From: Cycas panzhihuaensis
Lineage: Eukaryota > Cycadophyta
DNA: 64,000 bases
Reading direction: 5' to 3'
NCBI GenBank assembly: GCA_023213395.1
Contig: CM041465.1
Location: forward strand, 146,823,741-146,887,740
The notes below the pieces were generated by a model, which worked only from the letters and a program-made list of their open reading frames with translations, was not told where the DNA came from and made no database searches. Below, in pieces: positions 30,220 through 40,136 of this stretch (position 1 is its first letter; each line of letters begins with the position of its first letter). The position numbers and the translations under genes are program-made.

Positions 30220-32618
30220 ATGGCAATAGCGAGACCAGATCCAGTGAATGGATATCACTAAACCCAACCCATTTCGAAGTTCGAAATTTGTTGGTTTTTT
30301 GTAGTTTTATGTGGTTTTTAGTGCCCCTTATGGGCAATCAGAGGCCTCTCGGAGTCAGAATTGGACCCAGAAAGAGGCGGGGACCTAGGCATTAGGGAGC
30401 CCTTGTCCCGGTGGGCCCCACGGGGTCCACCAGAAAATTTTTTTATTTTTCGGGGCAGAAATCCCCCCTTTTTGGGGATTGCTGTTCGTACCGTGGTAAT
30501 GATCACAGTGCCGCGATCATTACCGCGGGACCCGATCGCCACGGGACCCGTGCCAAACTTAGCGGTACCGCTAAGTTTGGCGCGGTACGAAGGAAAAAAG
30601 GAGAAAAAGAGATACAAGGGCCAAAAGAGCCCCAAATCTCAGACAGAGAGAGTTTTGAGAGAGTGAGGGATGATAGTAACTGACGTGAAGCTAACTTGGA
30701 TTATTTTTTGGTGTGAACAGGCTATCATCGCGATAGATAACCACGAGAATGTAGGCATGGCCATGTTGAGTTACATGGAGATGGCATCACAGGAGGACAG
30801 GGAGATCCTGTAGAGGTGTGGCCTATACAAGGCCTTTAAGACACCTCAGTATGCATCAGATCAGAGGTTGCTGGTCGATATAGTATCCCATTAGGATAGG
30901 AGGAGACATGTGTTCCACCTACCGCAGGTAGGTGATGTGATGATCACGCCAAGAGATATACGGCAGATACCGAGAGTACTGGCGACAGGAAGGCCGGTGA
31001 GGCGGGACCAGGGACTTGCACCGAGGCGACACAAGGAGGTGGCCCTGTTCTTTACAAGAGCAGATAGATGGGAGCGGAGGGGAGCCCCCCTCCGCATCTT
31101 GATGTCGAGGATTCCTCGGCTCGGGAAGTGGTTATCTTGTGCGTTACGCTCGGATTTCCTGGAAGCAAAACTATAGGGAGATACCTGGTGGATGGTTGGA
31201 TGTAGTTCACCGCTGCGAAGCCGGCAACAGGATGGACTGGGCGACCCTGATAGCAGTGAACCTCGTCGCCCAGCTAGACACTATCAGGATGACCAGTAGA
31301 AGTGGGTTGTCATATAGCACACTGCTGCAGTGTTGGTTCTTTGATCATTTCGCGGCAGTGGCACCAGCGGGGGGACCACACCCCATCACAGAGCGGGCCC
31401 CGATGGTCCACAAGTGGTAGACTCAGCTGAGAGGGACAAAGGACCGGGTCCATGTCCGATGATCGGTGGAGGCTACGTCACTAGACCTCCTCACCCTACC
31501 AGACTACATAACAGAGCCTTATAGGTCAGTGAGGTGGGATAGTGACGATGAGGCGGGCAGAGCAGGAGTGCCGACAAGCGATGATGGCGGAGACGATGGA
31601 GACGATGGAGATGATGGAGATGATGGGGTCAGCCCATCACGACTTGCAGGAGAGGCAGGTCCCTTAGGGACAGCAGGAGGTACAGAGGATCCATCCGGGG
31701 CTGCCAGAGGAGAGGCAGGCCCGTCGGGAGCGCAGGACGAGAGCAGGGGACCTGTGACCAGGGCCCGCAGGCTACGGATTGTGATGGGATCTGGAGGGAC
31801 GAGAGCTGAGCTGGCCCCTGTGAGGAGGGAGGCCCAGGCAGAGGAGGTGCTAGAGGAAGAGGCACCTGTAGCTGACGGAGAGCTAGGAGGGGAGGATGTC
31901 GCACAACCAGAGGAGCCGGCAGCCACAGCAGGTGAGACCTGACCTTTTCCAGTGTCGTTTGGCATCTAGATAGATGTTTGATTTGATTATGGTATATGGC
32001 GAGATACATACTAACACATGGCATGTTGCATTGGCAGGTGCAGTAGAGATCCAGAGACTGATAGAGGCTGTGGTAAGGGAGATATTCCCTTAGGTGTATC
32101 CAGAGGGGCAACCGCCCATCCAGGCAGGAGATGAGCCTAGAGCGGCAGGTGCCCACACAGAGGCATTCACCCCATTGGTGAGGGCAAGGGACATATGGGC
32201 CACAGAGTCCCAAGAGCACATGACATCCTAGGGACGACTACAGTAGGAGAGAGACGATGCGAGGCACGAGAGGGATGAGCTACGCAGACGGGTGCAGGCT
32301 CTGGAGGCACTGGGCAGAGCAGGCGGAGATGCCAGGAGCAGGATCCAACTAGCAATAGTCATAAAGCGTCTCAGGGTGACGGAGGAAGCACTCCGAGGAG
32401 AGAGGGATTGTATCCAGGCCCGATACGATCAGCTGGTAGCACAAATGGCGTCGAGGTCGAGCCGGAGCAGGACACATACCCACACGGTAGCGACGACCCC
32501 GAGACGACCACAGGAAGAGGAGAGCGAGGCGGGCAGCTCGCGTAGGCCCAAGAGGAGCCTCATAGGCATGTGGTCCCCAGGAGAGGGATCACATAGACCG
32601 GGAGATGGTACCCAGTGA
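30220..32618 (+). pseudogene. antisense plant mobile domain (PMD) gene of element C, three exons, broken
   Basis: Exon 1 30,220-30,243 (MAIARPDP), intron 1 30,244-30,720 (GTGAAT donor, CTAAC at 30,691-30,695, T-rich tract, AG), exon 2 30,721-31,931, intron 2 31,932-32,037 (GTGAGA donor, CTAAC at 32,011-32,015, AG), exon 3 32,038-32,618. The exon 1/2 and 2/3 joins are in frame. PMD blocks: MLSYMEM, GLYKAFKTPQYASDQRLLVD, RRHVFHLPQVGDV, NYREIPGGWLDVV, LLQCWFFDHFAAVAPAGGP. An Asp/Gly repeat (31,577-31,630) and a Glu/Ala-rich linker precede a helical exon 3 (ALRGERDCIQARYDQLVAQM) and Arg/Ser tail. TAG codons at 30,811 and 30,892 and a frameshift near 31,130 break exon 2; TAGs occur in exon 3 too. 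Confidence 0.72.
30244..30720 (+). other. intron 1 of the antisense PMD gene (C) with a hairpin series
   Basis: Holds GGTGG/CCACC around 30,410-30,431; AATCCCC/GGGGATT at 30,460-30,466/30,474-30,480; GGTAATGATC/GATCATTACC at 30,495-30,504/30,515-30,524; and a perfect 30-bp palindrome at 30,552-30,581 centred on GGTACC. Order and spacing equal those in A although arm sequences differ. Confidence 0.65.
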
Positions 32619-32761
32619 GGCGGGCGGTAGAGTAAGATATGTACATATGATTTTGACAGGGGAAAGCACGGGCCTCTAGGGGGTCATATATAGGACCATA
32701 TAATTGTACCCCCCCTGCAAGGACACCGACTTCCCAGATGTATGCTGTGACATGGCTTTTG

Positions 32762-32805
<44 letters not shown>

Positions 32806-33319
32806 GGGTAATTGGAACCCCATTTGGATATGAGATGCTATATATATATCATGTGTGGATGACATGTATGTTTATTTTGTATGTTACGAATGTTATGCTG
32901 TGGATATTTTATGTTATGAATATTTTATTATATGATACACACGTTTCCTTCCATGTATAGCTATATGTCTAACAGGAGCACACACACACATCGTGGGTGG
33001 AGATGATAGAGAGGTGTGAGGTTAGAGGATAGAGCGGCATACACGTCTATGGAAGAACATAGCGGAATATGTGAAGGAAACGACAGGCAGGAAAGAGGAG
33101 CGACGATGCTCCCAAGCGTCTTCTTGATTGGGGAATTCCCAAACAGGATGACAAAAGTTTCCGAGAGGGTACGAGAATGTGGGTTCCCCGGAAGGAACCA
33201 AAAAGAAGAAGAAGGATCCATCTTAAATTGCCATTCTACCTGTAGTTGGGAAGAATGGGGGTAACCTAAGATGGTAGTTTAGGCTTATTTCGGAGCAGGG
33301 CGAAGAGATCGCCGAAAGA
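32619..33319 (+). other. region between the PMD gene end and the integrase end (C)
   Basis: Non-coding, aligned with 3,479-4,181. Contains the TA tract and, after it, an AT-rich stretch with TGTA words (32,860-32,950) suited to a 3' end signal of the antisense gene. Confidence 0.4.
32766..32802. repeat. (TA)n microsatellite
   Basis: About 18 TA units; the same site in A has about five TA followed by CACA. Expansion after the two elements separated. Confidence 0.9.
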
Positions 33320-34480
33320 TCACGCATAAAACTTCTTAAGGAATTTCCCATTAATAGCTTTCTCGAATTCAAGCCCTTTTAGGGTGGCTATCCTGTAGGC
33401 ACCATTATCGAGAGATTCAATAATGACGAAAGGACCAACCCATCGGGGTTTAAATTTGGTCAAATGATCATGGAGATACTCGAGCTTGAGGATGTGGTCC
33501 TCAAGAAATAAAGCGCGAGAATGAAGATGTTTATCGTAGGCCCTTTGTGAGCGAGCTTTGGATGCCAGGTTAGCCTGATAAACGGCTAAGCGTCTCTCAT
33601 CCAAAGCTTTGAGGTCCAGTAGGTGAGCCTGATGGATCAACTCTTCGTCGATGAAACCTCGAAGGGAGACTCGCAAGGAAGGAATCTCCACCTCCAACGG
33701 GAGTACCACCTTAGTACCATAGACCAGGGAGAACGGGGTCATTCCCATGGCAGAATGGATAGAGGTGCAGTAAGCCCACAAGGCGAAGGGCAACTGAAGG
33801 TGCCAATCCTTTTGGGATTGAGCAACGGTTTTCTTGAGAATGTTGACGAGAGTCTTATTGAAAGACTCCACTTGGCCATTTCCCTGAGGGTAGTAAGGGG
33901 AGGAAGTCTTGTGAGAAATTTTAAACTTCTCACAAAGCTCATCCATTTCCTTATTATAGAAAGGAGTTCCGTTGTCAGTGATTAGGACGTCCGGAATTCC
34001 AAAACGGCAAATGATGTGCTGGTAAATGAACATAGTAATTGTTTTACCAGGGGTAGTGATCAAGGGGATGGCCTCTGCCCATTTGGTAAAATACTCTGTG
34101 GCAGTCAAGATAAACTTGTGCTACGACAACGAAGGTGGGGAGATAGCCCCAATAAGGTCTAGTCCCCACTGAGCAAAAGGCCATGGTGAAATAATGGGAT
34201 GTAGGGCCTCAGAAGGCACATGAGAAATGTTAGCGTGTTCCTGACATCGCCGATATTTCAGAGCAAAGGCGTGAGCGTCCTTGAAGAGGGACAGCCAGAA
34301 ATAACCCATGCGAAGGATCCTTTGAGCCATAGACTGGCCCCCAAAGTGACCCCCATAAATACCGTGGTGGCATTCGCGAAGTACCTAGTCGGCTTTGACA
34401 GTAGTGATGCAGCAGAGAAGGATCCCATCGAAGGACCCCTTGTACAATACCTTGTCCATGAGGAGGTATTGCTTGGCAGA
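33320..34480 (-). pseudogene. integrase of element C
   Basis: HHCC region: HHGIYGGHFGG and YRRCQEHA, where the first Cys of CWRC in A is Tyr (G-to-A). Core: WGLDLIGAI, LITDNGTPF, NGQVESFNKTL keep Asp, Asp and Glu. C-terminal: ALWAYCTSIHSAMGMTPFSL, VYGTKVVLPLEVEIPSL, HILKLEYLHDHLTKF and KFLKKFYA at the end. The frame 34,108-33,320 is open for 262 codons; a TAG/TGA-type stop near 34,118 and others upstream break the domain. Confidence 0.87.
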
Positions 34481-34483
34481 AGT

Positions 34484-35118
34484 TCAGATACGAGATCTAA
34501 CTTTGCTACTGGCATTGGGGTGGTATTGCTGCTGTGTAAGATACCGCACTATATCGCTGTACCACTCATTGTTGATGAGTGGATGGGGAGAGGCTCCCCG
34601 AATCGTTAGGATAGACTCATTGGGGAGAGAGTCATCAACAGGAGCACCAAAGGAGTTAGGGATAGGGGCGCCATGAGTTGCTCCTACCACTATCATTCCC
34701 TTCTTTGATTTCCAGTTAACGATATGGAGGTCGAATTCTTGAAGTAAGATGGCCCAACGACCAACCCTACCCATCAAATCTGAACGAGTTAGCAAGTATC
34801 GCAAGGGATCGGATTGAACGATCACCTTGGTGGTGTTGCCGAGCAAGTAGTGTATGAACTTCTTGGTTGCATGGACCAAGGAGAAGCACTCCTTCTCGGC
34901 AGGGGAATAGTTAAGCTCAGCAGCCACGAGGGTGCGACTGACGAAATATATAGCTCTCTCAGTTCCCGAGTCATCCTCCTGAGCTAGTATAGCGCCCAAG
35001 GACTCGTCAGTTGCCGAGGTGTATAGGACGAAGGGCCTATCGAATTGAGGAGGCGTCAACGTAGGAGCGGAAGCTAGGGCTTCTTTAAGTCCTTCGAAGG
35101 CCTTTTAGGTCTTGTCAG
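34484..35118 (-). CDS. ordinary Ty3-type RNase H domain of element C, catalytically altered
   Basis: Open from 35,059 to 34,484. LYTSATDESLGAIL has Ser for the first catalytic Asp; YSPAEKECFSLVHATKKFIH keeps the Glu and VIVQSDPLRYLLTR the next Asp; GRVGRWAILLQEFD closes the domain. Same Asp-to-Ser change as in A, so it predates their split and is not mere decay. Confidence 0.8.
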
Positions 35119-35119
35119 A

Positions 35120-36030
35120 CTAGGCAAAAGGAGCTCCATTCTTCAATAGGTTCATGAGGGGTTTAGCGCTCACAACGAAGTCGGCTAAGAAGCGCCTAAG
35201 AAAGCCAAGCCTTCCTAAAAATGACATAATCTGTCGTTGAGTTCTAGGCGGTGGCATGTCGAGGATTGCCCTGACCTTGTCAGGGTCAATCTGAATTCCT
35301 TGTTTGGACACAAGGAATCCAAGGAGTTTACCCAAGGTAACGGCAAACACACACTTGAGCAGATTTAGACTGACGTGATACTTGCAGCATCGTGAGAAGA
35401 TGGCATGCAAGTTGGATGGGTGATGGGCCCTAACACGGGAGAGACCCATCATATCGTCCATGAAGACCTCCAATGTGTTATCAATAAGGTCATGGAAAAT
35501 GAAATGCATGGCTCTTTGGTAAGTAGCACCTACATTCTTAAGGCCAAAGGGCATCGCCTTGTAGGCGAAGGTACCCCAAGGAGTAGTGAAGGCCATCTTA
35601 TGGCGGTCTTCAGGAGAAATCTGAATCTGGTTATAGCCAGAGAAGCCGTCCATTAGGGATATAACTTCAAATCCAGCAGTGCGATCAATAATTTGATCGA
35701 GGAATAGTAACGGGAAATTGTCCTTGGGACAAGCATTATTGACGTCGCGAAAATCGACACATATACGGATTGCCCCATTCTTTTTAGCAACGGGGACAAT
35801 GTTGGAGACCCACTTAGGGTAGTCAATAGAAGTAATAAGCCCAGCGTCCAGAAGCTTCTCAACCTCCATCTTGACGGCGGCTGAGAGCTTCAGATGAAGG
35901 GGACACTGCTTCTGGCGCACAGGGTAGGCGCCAGGAATGGTGGTGAGGTTATGGATGACAATGGAGGGGTCGATTCCCTTCATGTCAGCATAATCCCACA
36001 CAAATACGTCTCGAAACTCTGGGAACAGAA
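35120..36030 (-). CDS. reverse transcriptase of element C
   Basis: Within an open frame 36,415-35,120. Motifs: FVWDYADMKGIDPSIV, CPLHLKLSAAVKMEVEKLL, DYPKWVSNIVPVAKKNG, RICVDFRDVNNACPKDNFPL, SLMDGFSGYNQI, FTTPWGTFAYKAMPFGLKN, VFMDDMM. All catalytic Asp residues present. It ends in the connection LGRLGFLRRFLADFVVSAKP before RNase H. A stop (TAG near 35,106) follows. Confidence 0.9.
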
Positions 36031-36956
36031 GGGAGCACTCCCTCATCTCATCAGGGGAACATTCCAGCCGGACCTTAATGACCTTGCCAGGGGCCAAGAC
36101 TATGTCTTGGGTCGCCCCCATACACATGGCATTACCCTCCTCGAAGTGGAGAGGGGCAAGGTCAACAAGAGGAGGTGGAATAGGAGACGGGATCAAATCG
36201 ACGAGTGTGGATTCGATCGCAAGGATCTTCTGGTGACCAAGCCTATGGTGACCAGAAGGCAAGTTGGGTGCAAAACCTGTCAGATGCTCGAGCAGGGCTT
36301 CGTCATCCTCGGAAGTAATCCACTCCATGGATGACCTTACTTCGAGTAGAGGAAGCACTGGAGGGAGTAGAAACAATGGGACCATGATGGTCGTCAGGTT
36401 GCTCAACTTCCTCACGGGATTCTAAAGGAAAGCCAAGAGGAGGTTCCTCAGAAGGAGCTAAAGGCAATTCTTCAAAGCCATTACCTATGGGGGGTAATGA
36501 AGAAGAAGAACTGATGATGGATAGGTCAACACGAGCAATGGTGTGTGATACGCAGGAGTGGCTAGCCTCACCAACAAGAGAGGTTCTAGACAGGGATCTA
36601 GAACGAGACGGGTGTGACCTACTGGTGCAGAGGAAAGAAACGGGGTGAAGACCATCCTCATCCTTGTCGTGTGACTCATCGTCACTAAACGAGGCAAGGT
36701 ACCCGTAACTCCCAATGCCAATATGGGTGAACCACGTGAGACTAGGGGAAAAAGATGCAGGATCCTCTTCAGATGGGTTAGGTATACCAATAGAGCAAGC
36801 CGAGGCATGCATGGAAGGACCTTGGTTTGCCGAATTGGTGGAACGAGTTTGTTTGGTAAATGGGCGTTCGCAGGGAATCACTCTCATCCATCCGTCATGG
36901 ACGAATTTAAGTTGTCCCCAAGAGTCGAGCACACGGCTCCCATTTGGTCGAGCCAT
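36031..36956 (-). pseudogene. protease-RT linker of element C
   Basis: SWGQLKFVHDGWMRVIPCER at the start, then GSYGYLASFSDDESHDKDED and VIHGVDYF; a one-base change at about 36,309 (an extra base in the DYFEDDEAL block) shifts the frame into that of RT. Confidence 0.65.
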
Positions 36957-37438
36957 GGACGACCTAGAAGGAGGTTGTAGTCAATGTCAACGTCGAGGAC
37001 TACAACATCGGCAAGAACAGTCTTGCCCTCAAGGGTGAGCGGAATCGCAACAGATCTCAAAGGGGTCTTCTCGCTACCGTCATAACCTTGGCATCGCCAT
37101 GGAACAGGTTCCAAGGCGGAGATACCAAGCTCTTGCATGATGCGCAAGGGCATGGCATTGACAGAAGAACTATTGTCAACAATAGTTCTTTGGAGGATAC
37201 AATCAGGTGTATCGATAGTGATAGTGAATGGGAAGTTCCACTGATGTTCCCTTTCACCAGTGGGAGGAAGATCCTTAGGATCAAATGAGATAATGGGCCC
37301 ACAGCTTTGGATGACGCCCAAAGCATGGACAAGCGCATCACTCGATCCTAAAGCTTCCAGGAAGAGGGCCCACTGCTCGGGACAACTCCTCAGAACGTCC
37401 ATCAAGGACATTCTGCAACAGCGATGAAGCTCGTCCAC
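36884..37438 (-). pseudogene. aspartic protease of element C
   Basis: MSLMDVLRSCPEQWALFLEA, HQWNFPFTITIDTPDCILQR, active site IVDNSSSVNAMPLRIM, RSVAIPLTLEGKTVLADVVV, LLLGRPWLDQMG. The active site has Asn-Ser where B has Asn-Gly. Open for 184 codons; joined to the linker by a frame change near 36,930. Confidence 0.77.
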
Positions 37439-39961
37439 GATGGAGAAAGGCTTACCCTTCGCGGTAGGCTAGGTAAGTGCCCTTGAATCGTAGCGGCACA
37501 GGCATCTGGAATAGCCTTGGGAAAGAGAGGTATTTTTGGAGGAAGGTTCTCTGGAAGAGGGTTGGAAGGAGCGGAAGAACAAGAAGCTCCTACTGCTTCC
37601 TTGGCGGCTTGAGACCGCGTAAGGGCGTAGGAAGGAGTCGCTTCAAGCAACTGGATCACCTTCTTCCCCTTGCTCCGGGGTCGCGAAGGTGATAGGGTGT
37701 GATGGCTAGGAGAACAAGAGGAAGAAGACGAGTTCCGTGCACCCTTCCCTTTGTCGCGAGAAGGATGGGGATCAGGCGATCTTCCTCAGTTCTGGTTACT
37801 CTTGGTTTGGGTGTTGCAATCATGTTCCCCATGTTTAGGGAACGGATCCTTGTGAACTGGTTGGTCCAAATTAGGCCTTGAGGCTCGTTTGGGGGAAGAG
37901 TCATGTCGAGGGGCATCCTTAGGATGCTGGGCCCTACAATGCGAATCATCGTGAAAGCACTCCCCATGAATTGAGCACCACTTCTTCTCAAGCGGAGGGT
38001 CTGACCTTCTCGCTTGAGAGGACTGGGCGTTTCCATTCCTATGGAGAGGAGCTTAGGTTGTTTGTTGGACTTATTTATTGGATGTAGGGGATGAAGGAGC
38101 TTGAAGCTTGAGTTCCTTCATCGTATGCTCGAACGAATGTATGATTGATGTGAGAGGGTCTAAAGTCCTCTCAGTCGGATGAGAGGAAGACCGGGTAGGT
38201 TGTGAAGGTTTGGTATCCTTGGTTGGGGGTGGTGCCTCACGACGCTGTGAGGGCTTAAGAGGTTTCTTGAGACCAGCTTGGATCTCAATAGCCTCCAACG
38301 CCAAACACTTGGCAATCGCGGAGTCGCATGTGGTCGCCCCTATTTTGAGGACTTCCACATATACTTCGGGACGAAGTGCATTGACGAAAAGGTCTCGCTT
38401 CAACTCCTCGGGCAATGTTGCCTTAGTGGAGTGAAGCAAGTCATGGAATCGCCGCACAAAGTCACGATTCATTTCATCGTGACCTTGTTTGAGCAAAAGA
38501 AGTGACTTCATTCCGCTCTCGAATGGATGGGCTACATCAAAATAATTAATGAACTCGTCCACCAATTACTGGAATGAATGGATAGAATGGGCAGGGAGAC
38601 GGTAGAACCACTTGAGGGCATCACCCTACAAGGACCGCGGGAATAATTTCATTAAAATGTGGTCGTAAGCCCAGTAATCGATGCATGCCATAGAAAAACT
38701 ACGCACATGCTCCGTCGGGTCTTGCGTTGAAGTTCCGTCGAATCTAGGAACTTTAAGGGGATGAGGCAGCAGATTGCTTCTTAATGCCTCGATGGATAGA
38801 GGTGTCGATCTAAAGTCCATGAAGGGGCATGCCCTTGCCTAGGCCGTAGGGTCAACGAATGTCATAGCAGGTAATGAACAAGGAGCGGGTGGGGGTGAAA
38901 CACCCATCCCTCCTTAAGGAAACGCCCCCTGCTGAGAAGAGGCGTGGGGGTAGGTGCCTTGGAAGGGAGTCAGGTTCCCTTGCGAAGGCACAACAAATGG
39001 AACTGCGTTGGACGACGGACAAGATGGATGTGGAACCGGGTTTTGCCCATATGGGCCACCCATAGGTGGAGCGACCCCATATGGGTGTAGCGGATCCACC
39101 CCATAAACCGGGAGTCGGCTTCCTCTACCCTGCCCCCAAGGTTGAGAAGTATACCCTGGGGGAACGTAGAAGGAAGCACCAACGTGTTAGTTTTAAGAGT
39201 GTGTGGGAGCGGCTAATAGGACCGACGGGCCTACTAGGAAAGATATGCGCCACATTAGGGGATGGCACGTTGGTTTGGTTGGGGACGGGTATACTAACCT
39301 TCAATTGAGGGAAAGACACACCATGGCGGGATCCTGAAACACTAGGACCTCGATGAGAAATGGAAGGCGCAACATGTGCCCTCACTCCGGGAATAGGAAA
39401 GGAGTAGGACACATGCGTAGGCACAAAGGGATTTATTGTCAAAGGAAGAGTAGATGAGGATGAGGCATGCGGGGGAGGAGCGAAAGAAGAAGAGGCTCCT
39501 CCATGAAGAGCACCCTCAAGCCATCCAGGACATGGTTGGAAGCGTGCCGCGTGGTGACACTCGTTAAGAGCTTGAACTACGTCGACAGGAGGGGTTCCTA
39601 CATACTCGTAAGAGGTAATTGGGACCTCGAACAAGGTAGGTCCCTCAGGATGCTCCTCATAAGAGTCACTAATTATGTCGCAAGTCTCAAGAGGAGCGGA
39701 TCCTTCTACGGCATGGGTAGAGGGATGAACGTCGAATGAGAGATGTTGGTCACTTGGGTAATAAAGGGGTTCATCACCCTCTTGGGTGGACCCGGGAATA
39801 GAGGAAGGAAAAGCATGGGTTTCTAAGGTTGAGGTGTGGTAGGCCCAATCAAAAGAGTATCCCTCCATAGTCAGATCGGAGTCTGACAAAGGAAGAGGGC
39901 GATACTCGGGGTCTTCTAACAATGGAGGTAGACTGTGCAAGCGACGAGAGAAGCGTCACAT
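37439..39961 (-). pseudogene. gag of element C
   Basis: The start ATG at 39,961-39,959 is followed at once by TGA (39,958-39,956) where A and B have CGA, so translation from the normal start is lost. The rest aligns with A and B: acidic/Pro-rich N-terminus, Pro-Tyr-Gly-rich segment with TGG at 39,138-39,136, gag core (FDGTSTQDPTEHVRSFSMAC, MVDEFINYFDVAHPFESGM, DFVRRFHDLLHS), knuckle region (CSIHGECFHDD, then CIVGP-type change near 37,940) and Arg/Ser tail ending LLEATPSYALTRSQAAKEAV. Confidence 0.8.
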
Positions 39962-40117
39962 GCGAGGTCAACCAGTAATGTTAGGGAAAAAGAGAGAGCG
40001 GTAAAGGCACACGCGTTGGGGGCTGCCCAACGAAGAGATCGAAATAGGTAAAAAAGGATCACAAAAATGTAGCGAAACCAACGGAAGAGAGTGGAATCTA
40101 GCTCCCTTACTGGCAGT

Positions 40118-40136
40118 CCCCGGTATGGTCACCCGG
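40118..40136 (-). other. primer binding site of element C
   Basis: Minus strand GGGTGACCATACCGGGGACT after the LTR; a decayed form of the A site (TGGCGACCATCTTGGGAGCC). B has an equivalent at about 25,977-25,995. Confidence 0.5.

Noticed and set aside
30318-30666. Open frames on both strands across intron 1 of C
   Set aside because: Caused by the palindromic GC-rich hairpins; not conserved in A.
31519-31965. 148-codon minus-strand frame opposite the acidic linker of the PMD gene
   Set aside because: Ser/Pro-rich complement of an acidic repeat; the plus strand is coding.
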